18,520 nt of DNA, taken from the NCBI GenBank assembly GCA_041557595.1, contig JBFFGE010000085.1, positions 1 to 18,520 of the forward strand, in the 5' to 3' direction. The stretch's first letter is position 1; every line of letters begins with the position of its first letter. Both the position numbers and the translations under genes were made by a program. The stretch is from JAOTYV01 sp041557595. GTDB taxonomy: Bacteria > Pseudomonadota > Alphaproteobacteria > UBA8366. Below the pieces are notes generated by a model, which worked only from the letters and a program-made list of their open reading frames with translations, ran no database searches and was not told the DNA's origin. This document shows positions 12,403 to 18,520 of the stretch, piece after piece.

Positions 12403-15279
12403 ATGCTTAGAAAAAAGACGAATGGGGTTGCGAATGGCCCCCGTTTGTCGAGGGCGCTGACCGGATTGACCGGTAGCGCGATCGATCGACGCAGCTTTTT
12501 GCGTCACTCGGGTCTTGCCGCCGGCGGTATCGCCGCCGCGTCGGCGTTGTCGGGCGGAATGGTCAAGAAGGCCGAAGCGGCCAAGATGGCCGATGCCAAC
12601 GGCAAGATGCAAACGGTCAAATCGGTTTGCACCCACTGCTCGGTTGGCTGCACGGTCGTGGCCGAGGTCCAGAACGGAACCTGGGTCGGCCAGGAACCGG
12701 GCTTCGACAGCCCCTTCAACCTGGGTGCGCATTGCGCGAAAGGCGCCTCGGTGCGCGAGCACGCGCATGGCGAACGCCGCCTGAAATACCCGATGAAGAT
12801 GGAAGGCGGAAAGTGGAAGAAGATCGGCTGGGATCAGGCGATCAACGAAATCGGCGACAAGATGCTCGACCTGTACAAGAACTCGGGCCCCGATTCCGTT
12901 TACTGGCTTGGATCGGCGAAGCACAGCAACGAACAGGCCTATCTGTTCCGTAAATTCTACGCGTTCTGGGGGTCGAACAACGGCGACCATCAGGCGCGGA
13001 TCTGCCATTCGACGACCGTCGCAGGCGTGGCCAATACCTGGGGCTACGGTGCGATGACGAACAGCTACAACGACATCCACAAGAGCCGCGCCATCTTCGT
13101 GATCGGCGGCAATCCGGCCGAAGCGCATCCGGTGTCGTTGCTGCATCTGCTCAAGGCGAAAGAGCAAAACAATGCGCCGCTGATCGTTTGCGACCCGCGT
13201 TTCACGCGGACCGCGGCCCATGCCGACGAATTCGTTCGCTTCCGGTCGGGCACCGACGTCGCGCTGATCTGGGGCATTCTCTACCACATCTTCGAGAATG
13301 GTTGGGAAGACAAGGCGTTCATTCGCCAGCGCGTCTGGGGCATGGACCAAATCAGGCAGGAAGTGAAGAAGTGGAACCCGAAGGAGACCGAGCGGGTCAC
13401 CGGCGTACCGGGTTCGCAGCTCAAGCGGGTTGCGCGCCAGATGGCGAACAATCGACCCGGCACCGTAATCTGGTGCATGGGCGGCACGCAGCACACCAAC
13501 GGCAACAACAACACGCGTGCGTATTGCGTCCTGCAGCTCGCACTCGGCAACATGGGCACGTCCGGCGGCGGCACCAACATCTTCCGCGGCCATGACAACG
13601 TCCAGGGCGCCACTGACTTCGGCGTCTTGTCGCATACCCTGCCCGGCTATTACGGGCTTGCAACCGGCTCATGGAAACATTGGGCGCGGGTTTGGGATGT
13701 CGATTACGACTTCCTGCTCAAACGCTTCGCATCCAAGAAGCTGATGGAGAGCAAGGGAATCCCCGTTTCGCGCTGGGTCGACGGCGTGCTCGAGGCCAAG
13801 GAAAACATCGATCAGCCGGAAAACCTGAAGGCGATGGTGTTCTGGGGTCATGCGCCGAATTCGCAGACCCGCGGTCTCGACATGAAGAAGGCCTTCGAAA
13901 AGCTCGACCTGCTGGTGGTGATCGATCCCTACCCCACCGTGTCCGCGGTAATGCACGACAGGACCGACAATACCTATCTGCTGCCGGCGGCGACGCAGTT
14001 CGAAACCTACGGCTCGGTGACCGCGTCCAACCGGTCGCTGCAATGGCGGGAAAAAGTCGTCGATCCCTTGTTTGAGTCGAAGACCGACCATGAAATCATG
14101 TACCTATTCGCCAAGAAGTTCGGCTTCGAGAAGGAGATGTTCAAGCACATCAAGGTGAACAACAACGAGCCATTGGTCGAGGACATCACCCGCGAATTCA
14201 ATAAGGGTATGTGGACCATCGGCTATACCGGCCAGTCGCCGGAACGCCTCCGCATGCACATGGAGAACCAGCACACCTTCGACAAGACCACCTTGCGCGC
14301 CAATGGCGGTCCGGCCGACGGTGACTATTATGGCCTGCCATGGCCGGCCTGGGGCACCGCGGAAATGAAACATCCGGGGACGCCGAACCTTTACGACACC
14401 TCCAAACCGGTGGCGGAAGGCGGGTTGTGCTTCCGCGCCCGTTTCGGCACGCAGCGCAATGGCCAGAACCTGCTGGCGGAGGGCTCCTATCCGGTCGGAT
14501 CGGAGATCAAGGACGGCTACCCCGAGTTCACGATGACGATGCTCAAAAAACTCGGTTGGGACAAGGACCTCACCGATGGCGAGCGCAAGACCATCGACGC
14601 GGTCGCCGGCGACAAGACCAACTGGAAGACCGACCTGTCCGGCGGTATCCAACGGGTCGCCATCAAGCACGGGTGTGCGCCTTTCGGGAACGCCAAGGCG
14701 CGGGCCGTGGTCTGGACATTCCCGGATCCGGTGCCGATCCATCGCGAACCGCTGTACACGCCGCGGCGCGATCTGGTGGCCGATTATCCGACCTACAAGG
14801 ATAAGCAGGCCTATCGCCTGCCGACCAAATACGAGAGCATCCAGAAGGTGGATCATTCGAAGAACTATCCGATTATCCTCACTTCAGGACGGCTAGTTGA
14901 GTACGAGGGCGGCGGCGACGAAAGCCGGTCGAACCCATGGCTCGCCGAGTTGCAGCAGGACATGTTCGTCGAGGTCAACCCGTTCGACGCCAACTCGAAC
15001 GGACTCCGGGACGGGCAAATGGTCTGGGTGCACACGCCCGAAGGCGCGAAGATCAAGGTCATGGCCATGGTCACCGAACGCGTCGGACGCGGCGTCGCCT
15101 TCCTGCCGTTCCATTTCGGCGGGCACTTCCAAGGGAAGGACTTGCGTTCCAAATATCCTGAAGGGGCCGATCCGTATGTCCTGGGCGAAGCCGCGAATAC
15201 GGCGATGACCTACGGCTATGACTCGGTTACGCAGATGCAGGAAAGCAAGACCAGTCTTTGCCGCATCGAGAAAGCATAG
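12403..15279 (+). CDS. fdhA: Formate dehydrogenase catalytic subunit alpha, Tat-exported
   Basis: This 958-residue molybdopterin oxidoreductase oxidises formate to CO2 in the periplasm. It has a Tat signal (DRRSFLRHSG, R29-R30), then the 4Fe-4S motif C76-x2-C79-x3-C83 ... C111 (CTHCSVGC, AHCAKGAS). The metal ligand is C201 followed by the FDH-typical His202 (QARICHSTTV); the codon is TGC at 13003, so this is a cysteine and not a selenocysteine enzyme. The usual bis-MGD-binding blocks follow (VIGGNPAEAHPV, WCMGGTQHTNGNN, GHDNVQGATDFG). The C-terminal MopB domain covers about residues 820-958 (LTSGRLVEYEGGG). Either Mo or W could be the metal; the tup genes make W plausible. The gene is followed after 12 bases by fdhB. 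Confidence 0.96.
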   Translation: MLRKKTNGVANGPRLSRALTGLTGSAIDRRSFLRHSGLAAGGIAAASALSGGMVKKAEAAKMADANGKMQTVKSVCTHCSVGCTVVAEVQNGTWVGQEPGFDSPFNLGAHCAKGASVREHAHGERRLKYPMKMEGGKWKKIGWDQAINEIGDKMLDLYKNSGPDSVYWLGSAKHSNEQAYLFRKFYAFWGSNNGDHQARICHSTTVAGVANTWGYGAMTNSYNDIHKSRAIFVIGGNPAEAHPVSLLHLLKAKEQNNAPLIVCDPRFTRTAAHADEFVRFRSGTDVALIWGILYHIFENGWEDKAFIRQRVWGMDQIRQEVKKWNPKETERVTGVPGSQLKRVARQMANNRPGTVIWCMGGTQHTNGNNNTRAYCVLQLALGNMGTSGGGTNIFRGHDNVQGATDFGVLSHTLPGYYGLATGSWKHWARVWDVDYDFLLKRFASKKLMESKGIPVSRWVDGVLEAKENIDQPENLKAMVFWGHAPNSQTRGLDMKKAFEKLDLLVVIDPYPTVSAVMHDRTDNTYLLPAATQFETYGSVTASNRSLQWREKVVDPLFESKTDHEIMYLFAKKFGFEKEMFKHIKVNNNEPLVEDITREFNKGMWTIGYTGQSPERLRMHMENQHTFDKTTLRANGGPADGDYYGLPWPAWGTAEMKHPGTPNLYDTSKPVAEGGLCFRARFGTQRNGQNLLAEGSYPVGSEIKDGYPEFTMTMLKKLGWDKDLTDGERKTIDAVAGDKTNWKTDLSGGIQRVAIKHGCAPFGNAKARAVVWTFPDPVPIHREPLYTPRRDLVADYPTYKDKQAYRLPTKYESIQKVDHSKNYPIILTSGRLVEYEGGGDESRSNPWLAELQQDMFVEVNPFDANSNGLRDGQMVWVHTPEGAKIKVMAMVTERVGRGVAFLPFHFGGHFQGKDLRSKYPEGADPYVLGEAANTAMTYGYDSVTQMQESKTSLCRIEKA

Positions 15280-15291
15280 GGAGCGCTTAAC

Positions 15292-15891
15292 ATGGCACGA
15301 ATGAAATTCCTCTGCGACGCCGAGCGCTGCATCGAGTGCAACGCGTGCGTCACCGCGTGCAAGAACGAGCACGAGGTGCCGTGGGGTGTAAACCGCCGCA
15401 GGGTTGTCACCATCAACGATGGCAAACCGGGCGAACGGTCGATCTCGGTCGCCTGCATGCACTGCTCGGACGCGCCCTGCATGGCGGTCTGTCCAGTCGA
15501 TTGCTTCTTCCAGACCGACCAGGGCGTCGTGTTGCATTCCAAGGACCTGTGCATCGGCTGCGGCTATTGCTTCTACGCCTGCCCGTTCGGCGCGCCGCAA
15601 TATCCGCAGGCCGGCAACTATGGCAGCCGGGGCAAGATGGACAAGTGCACCTTCTGCGCCGGCGGACCGGAAGAAAACCACAGCGATGCGGAATTCAAGA
15701 AGTACGGCCGCAACCGTATCGCGGAAGGCAAATTGCCGCTGTGTGCGGAGATGTGTTCCACCAAAGCCCTGCTGGGCGGCGACGGCGACACGATCTCCAA
15801 CATCTATCGCGAACGCGTCGTGGCGCGCGGCTTCGGCTCCGGCGCATGGGGTTGGGGAACGGCATATCAAGCCAAGGGTCGGGGATCCTGA
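15292..15891 (+). CDS. fdhB: Formate dehydrogenase iron-sulfur subunit beta
   Basis: This 199-residue FdnH/NrfC-type ferredoxin subunit passes electrons from FdhA to the membrane cytochrome. Sixteen cysteines supply four 4Fe-4S clusters: C13/C16/C19/C23, C55/C58/C63/C67, C87/C90/C93/C97, and C119/C122 with C151/C155. It has no signal peptide and would be carried through the Tat system with FdhA. Unlike E. coli FdnH it has no C-terminal membrane helix; the short form is typical of the FDH3-type beta subunits. A GGGAGC site seven bases before the ATG and the 12-base gap after fdhA show co-expression. Confidence 0.95.
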   Translation: MARMKFLCDAERCIECNACVTACKNEHEVPWGVNRRRVVTINDGKPGERSISVACMHCSDAPCMAVCPVDCFFQTDQGVVLHSKDLCIGCGYCFYACPFGAPQYPQAGNYGSRGKMDKCTFCAGGPEENHSDAEFKKYGRNRIAEGKLPLCAEMCSTKALLGGDGDTISNIYRERVVARGFGSGAWGWGTAYQAKGRGS

Positions 15892-15906
15892 TCCGAGGAA
15901 CAGGAC

Positions 15907-15936
15907 CGAGGGGATGGCCGCCACGCCGTCCCCTCG
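15907..15936 (+). promoter_or_regulatory. Strong intercistronic hairpin after fdhB
   Basis: The arms 15907-15918 and 15925-15936 pair over 12 positions, including one G-U, around the loop CGCCAC. No T-run follows, so this looks like an mRNA-stabilising or processing hairpin rather than an intrinsic terminator. It could set a higher level for fdhAB than for the genes downstream. Confidence 0.55.
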
Positions 15937-16041
15937 CCTCTCAACCAACCCGCAGCCGGGCCGCCAGCTTCGCGTAACGATGGGAGGCGGAACCGGCCGT
16001 ATGCTGGATCCGCATGCAAGGATTTTGCGAAAGAGCACGGA

Positions 16042-16248
16042 ATGCCTTTGAGTCAGAACCCACGAAGACTAATCGTCGCCTGTTTGGCCGGGATCGGCCT
16101 GCTGATCCTGCAGGGATGCCAGGAATCGGAACAGGACCGCATTCTGTCCTTCGAAAAGGGCACATATCTGGGCGAGCCGGATGAGCCGCTGTCGCCGGCG
16201 CAGCAAGAGGCCCTGCGGTACCGCGCCAAGATCACTCAGGGCAACTGA
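16042..16248 (+). CDS. Small lipoprotein between fdhB and fdhC
   Basis: This 68-residue protein has an N-terminal basic-hydrophobic signal and a lipobox, LQGC, with the lipidated Cys at residue 26. The mature 43-residue peptide is acidic (CQESEQDRILSFEKGTYLG, DEPLSPAQQEAL). By its lipobox it would be anchored to the inner or outer membrane, facing the periplasm. I recognise no named family. It sits 16 bases before fdhC in the FDH operon, so a role in FDH assembly or stability at the membrane is inferred. The Shine-Dalgarno is weak (GAG seven bases upstream). Confidence 0.72.
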   Translation: MPLSQNPRRLIVACLAGIGLLILQGCQESEQDRILSFEKGTYLGEPDEPLSPAQQEALRYRAKITQGN

Positions 16249-16264
16249 CGGGGGAACATGGATC

Positions 16265-17344
16265 ATGACGGCATGGCTCAAGAAACCGATTTCCATCGTC
16301 CTCTTTGCGGCGGCGCTCCTAATCGCCTCGGCCGCTATGGTCGGATCTCCTCATTTCAGTAATCCGGCGGCGGCGCAAAGCTCGGGCGAGGTCCCGGGCC
16401 AGTCGCTCGGCAACTCCAGCGACGCCGAATTGTGGCGGGAAATCCGCAAGGGCAAGCAAGGCAACGTCTCGATCCAGGACAAAAATGCCGGCGTGATGAT
16501 TCAGTCCGAAGGCGAAAGCTGGCGCTCGATCCGCAACGGCCCGCTCGCCACCTACGGCGCCTGGGCGGTGTTGGGCATCATCGCGCTGCTCGCCCTGTTC
16601 TTTACCTTCCGCGGCCGTATTCGCGTCGATGCCGGGCTGAGCGGCAGGACCGTGGAACGCTTCAACGCCGCGGAACGGTTCTCGCATTGGCTGGTGGCGA
16701 ATTCCTTTATCGTGCTCGCCCTGACCGGCCTCAACCTGCTGTATGGCCGCTATGTATTGCTGCCCTTTCTCGGCCCGGAAATCTTTTCGACGCTGACGCT
16801 GCTCGGAAAATACGCGCACAACTACGTGGCGTTCGCCTTCATTATCGGGCTCGTGCTGATCCTGTTCTTCTGGGTCAAGGACAACATACCGAATCGGCAC
16901 GACCTGACCTGGCTCGTCAAGGGCGGCGGCATGTTCAGCCGCGGCAGTCATCCGCCCGCGAGACGCTTCAACGCTGGCCAAAAGATCGTCTTTTGGTCGG
17001 TCGTGATCGGCGGAATCTCGATCAGCCTATCGGGTATCGCGCTGCTCTTTCCGTTCAAATTTGAAATGTTCGCGGGGACCTTTGCCGTCCTGAACATTTT
17101 CGGTTTCGGCCTTCCGACCGAGTTGACGCCGATGCAGGAGATGCAATTTTCGCAGATTTGGCATGCCGTCGTCGCATTCGGATTGATCGTGCTCGTTATC
17201 GCGCACATCTACATCGGCACGATCGGCATGGAAGGCGCCTATGACGCGATGGGCACGGGCCAGGTCGACCGGAATTGGGCGAAAGAGCATCACCGCCTAT
17301 GGCTCGAGAGCAAGGACCCGCCGGGCGCCCCCGGCGACGACTGA
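16265..17344 (+). CDS. fdhC: Formate dehydrogenase cytochrome b subunit gamma
   Basis: This 359-residue membrane subunit anchors the complex and passes electrons from FdhB to the quinone pool. It has an N-terminal signal (cleavage near AAAQ, residues 35-38), then a periplasmic segment of about 55 residues (ELWREIRKGKQGNVSI ... GESWRSIRNG). A transmembrane helix follows at about residues 94-115, then the four-helix cytochrome b556 core. Candidate haem ligands are H141 (ERFSHWL), H185 (KYAHNY), and H300 and H314 spaced 14 apart (QIWHAVVAF, IAHIYIG). The longer N-terminal part compared with E. coli FdnI (about 217 residues) is common in this FDH type. The ATG at 16265 has GGGGGA nine bases upstream. 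It ends the recognisable FDH operon. Confidence 0.93.
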   Translation: MTAWLKKPISIVLFAAALLIASAAMVGSPHFSNPAAAQSSGEVPGQSLGNSSDAELWREIRKGKQGNVSIQDKNAGVMIQSEGESWRSIRNGPLATYGAWAVLGIIALLALFFTFRGRIRVDAGLSGRTVERFNAAERFSHWLVANSFIVLALTGLNLLYGRYVLLPFLGPEIFSTLTLLGKYAHNYVAFAFIIGLVLILFFWVKDNIPNRHDLTWLVKGGGMFSRGSHPPARRFNAGQKIVFWSVVIGGISISLSGIALLFPFKFEMFAGTFAVLNIFGFGLPTELTPMQEMQFSQIWHAVVAFGLIVLVIAHIYIGTIGMEGAYDAMGTGQVDRNWAKEHHRLWLESKDPPGAPGDD

Positions 17345-17406
17345 CCGGATATCGGGTCCGCGCTTCCCTGCCGGCATCCGCCACAAGCCCAACGGAGACC
17401 CTGATC

Positions 17407-17754
17407 ATGGCGACGAATTGCGGCCTTCGACATATCGCGGCAGTCATCGCCTGCGCCGTTTTTCTCGTCGCCTTCGCCGGCGCGGACGCCGAGGCCGCCA
17501 ATGCCCGCGACAAGGCGTTGGCCGAGCGGATCGCCAAGACTTACGGCGTCACCGTCTTGAAAGTCAGCAATGCAGAACAGGACGGGTCGCAGGTACTGGT
17601 TGTCACCGTGATGAACCCGGGCGGAAACTTCAACGAAGCCTTTCAAGTCACCAATCTGGTTGTCGACCGACAAACCGGCCGCCTGATTTCGCAATTCCGC
17701 CACACGCCCACCGGACATCGCCACGCCGGGCCAATACTCGGCGCCGGCGATTAA
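17407..17754 (+). CDS. Small secreted protein, possibly PepSY-like
   Basis: This 115-residue protein has a Sec signal peptide (LRHIAAVIACAVFLVAFAGADAEA, cleavage near residue 30). The mature domain of about 85 residues has a helix (RDKALAERIAKTYGV) followed by beta strands (GSQVLVVTVMNPGG, LVVDRQTGRLISQFRH). The strand with VVDRQTGRLIS resembles the end of PepSY domains, so a PepSY-like fold is possible, but I am not sure. GGAG stands nine bases before the ATG. It lies 62 bases after fdhC on the same strand and may belong to the same transcript. Confidence 0.75.
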   Translation: MATNCGLRHIAAVIACAVFLVAFAGADAEAANARDKALAERIAKTYGVTVLKVSNAEQDGSQVLVVTVMNPGGNFNEAFQVTNLVVDRQTGRLISQFRHTPTGHRHAGPILGAGD

Positions 17755-17760
17755 CTGACC

Positions 17761-17784
17761 GCCGGCGGCCCGGCCGACGCCGGC
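17761..17784. terminator. GC-rich inverted repeat before WD40 gene
   Basis: Two copies of the palindrome GCCGGC (17761-17766 and 17779-17784) can pair as a six-base stem with a 12-base loop, directly after the 17407 gene. There is no T-run. It may mark the end of the FDH transcript, but in GC-rich DNA such a repeat can also be chance. Confidence 0.25.
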
Positions 17785-17856
17785 CCCCACAACCAACCTC
17801 GGGTAAGGTTTTATCAATCCGTCATGGCTAGCCTGAAGCATCGGTGAAAGACGAAC

Positions 17857-17860
17857 GGAG
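17857..17860 (+). promoter_or_regulatory. Ribosome binding site favouring GTG start
   Basis: GGAG is six bases before GTG at 17867 but 15 bases before the in-frame ATG at 17876. The GTG is therefore the better start for the WD40 protein. Confidence 0.5.
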
Positions 17861-17866
17861 AAATCG

Positions 17867-18520
17867 GTGATTTCCATGGGCGTCTGGCGAATTCCAAATA
17901 GCCAGCTCTTGAGTTGGGCAGCCATTGTATTCATCGCTTTGGCGGTGCACGGGCCGGCGCGCGCGAACGACACGAACGGCCATGGCGGCGCAGTCATGAG
18001 CGTTGCCATCGCACCGGGCGGGGATCGCGCCGTCACCGCCGGCTTCGACTACAGCCTGATCATCTGGAACATCGCCGACCGGTCAGTTACGCGGCGCATG
18101 ATCGGTCATGACGCGCCGGTCAATTCGGTGGTCATCCTGCCGAACGGCGCCGAAGCCCTCTCCGGCAGCGACGATGGCACTTTGATCCTCTGGGATATCG
18201 CCCGCGGTCGGCTACTCCATCGCTTTCAGGGACATGTCGGAAAAGTCGCCGCTGTCGCCGTCTCCTCCGACGGCCGGTTCGCGCTGTCCGGCGGCTGGGA
18301 CCGAACCGTCAGGCTCTGGGATTTGCGAAACCGACGTCAACTCCTCGTTCTGAAGGGCCATCAAAGCAACGTAAACACCGTCGCCTTTTCGACGACGGGC
18401 GACGAGATCATCAGCGGCAGCTACGACGGCACGCTGCGGACCTGGCGGCGGCGCGACGGCGTACAGCAATCCGTCATGGCCGGGCACGGGTTCGGCGTGA
18501 ACTGGGTCGCGGTGGCCAGC
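17867..18520 (+). CDS. Exported WD40-repeat protein, 3' end outside window
   Basis: The first 218 residues of a longer protein are present; no stop occurs before the window ends. A Sec signal peptide (LLSWAAIVFIALAVHGPARA, cut near ARA-ND) is followed by WD40 repeats. Four are complete, starting with GHGG, GHDA, GHVG and GHQS and ending in IIWNI, ILWDI, RLWDL and RTWRR, and a fifth starts at GHGFGVNWVAVAS. They would form a beta-propeller in the periplasm. The missing part could contain more blades or another domain such as a cytochrome c; the window cannot tell. GTG 17867 was chosen from its Shine-Dalgarno. It follows the FDH operon on the same strand after a 112-base gap, so a functional link is possible but not shown. 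Confidence 0.87.
   Translation, partial: MISMGVWRIPNSQLLSWAAIVFIALAVHGPARANDTNGHGGAVMSVAIAPGGDRAVTAGFDYSLIIWNIADRSVTRRMIGHDAPVNSVVILPNGAEALSGSDDGTLILWDIARGRLLHRFQGHVGKVAAVAVSSDGRFALSGGWDRTVRLWDLRNRRQLLVLKGHQSNVNTVAFSTTGDEIISGSYDGTLRTWRRRDGVQQSVMAGHGFGVNWVAVAS

Noticed and set aside
13003..13005. Selenocysteine at the FDH active site
   Set aside because: The codon is TGC, not TGA, and no selenocysteine insertion hairpin is needed.
12367..13635. 422-codon open frame on the minus strand
   Set aside because: It lies wholly antisense to the well-supported fdhA, is rich in Arg/His/Val as GC-rich antisense frames are, and has no domain pattern.
14893..16038. 381-codon open frame on the minus strand
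   Set aside because: It is antisense to the end of fdhA and all of fdhB, whose cysteine motifs are unmistakable; the frame is a composition effect.
1..18520. CRISPR array, tRNA, rRNA or transposase
   Set aside because: No regularly spaced repeats, cloverleaf, rRNA segment or transposase-like coding frame was recognised on either strand.

Overview
The window is GC-rich, densely coding bacterial DNA. Its gene content points to a proteobacterium, most likely an alphaproteobacterium of the Rhodospirillales type: a Tat-exported three-subunit formate dehydrogenase (FDH) with a DUF3305/DUF3306 pair, a very large multi-cluster ferredoxin, and small DUF6xxx-type proteins. The taxonomic placement is inferred from gene content only. 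Almost every recognisable gene concerns the making, metal supply or electron output of a respiratory molybdenum or tungsten FDH.

Layout. (1) 37-2138, minus strand: HtrA-like secreted serine protease, TupB-type tungstate permease, and the first half of a partner ABC ATPase that stops before its signature and Walker B motifs, next to an inverted repeat at the window edge. (2) 2289-4807, plus strand: a tight four-gene operon of poorly described proteins (degenerate biotin/lipoate-ligase-like protein, then DUF6505-, DUF6352- and DUF6494-like proteins). (3) 4942-5946, minus: moaA, first enzyme of molybdopterin synthesis. (4) 6093-6422, plus: a small single-pass membrane protein, convergent with a degenerate receiver-PilZ protein (6518-7267, minus). 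An AT-rich 327-bp gap upstream of the latter holds a near-consensus CRP-type palindrome. (5) 7595-9664, minus: a 689-residue ferredoxin with four 4Fe-4S motifs and a CxxC pair. (6) 9962-11210, plus: DUF3305 and DUF3306 genes, overlapping. (7) 11389-17344, plus: the FDH operon proper, comprising a TorD-like chaperone, a tiny Tat-signal protein, fdhA (catalytic, Cys not Sec), fdhB (four 4Fe-4S), a small lipoprotein and fdhC (cytochrome b). (8) 17407-17754: a secreted 115-residue protein. (9) 17867 to the window end: an exported WD40-repeat protein, cut by the edge.

How the genes fit together: tungstate/molybdate uptake and MoaA supply the metal-pterin cofactor. The TorD-like chaperone and small Tat protein probably assist folding and export of FdhA. 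FdhA oxidises formate in the periplasm, FdhB wires electrons to FdhC, and FdhC reduces quinone in the membrane. The large ferredoxin, DUF3305/3306, the 2289-4807 operon and the exported 16042 and 17407 proteins have no established function. By position they are candidate FDH biogenesis or accessory factors, and they are the most interesting content here. No RNA gene, CRISPR array, transposase or phage gene was seen.
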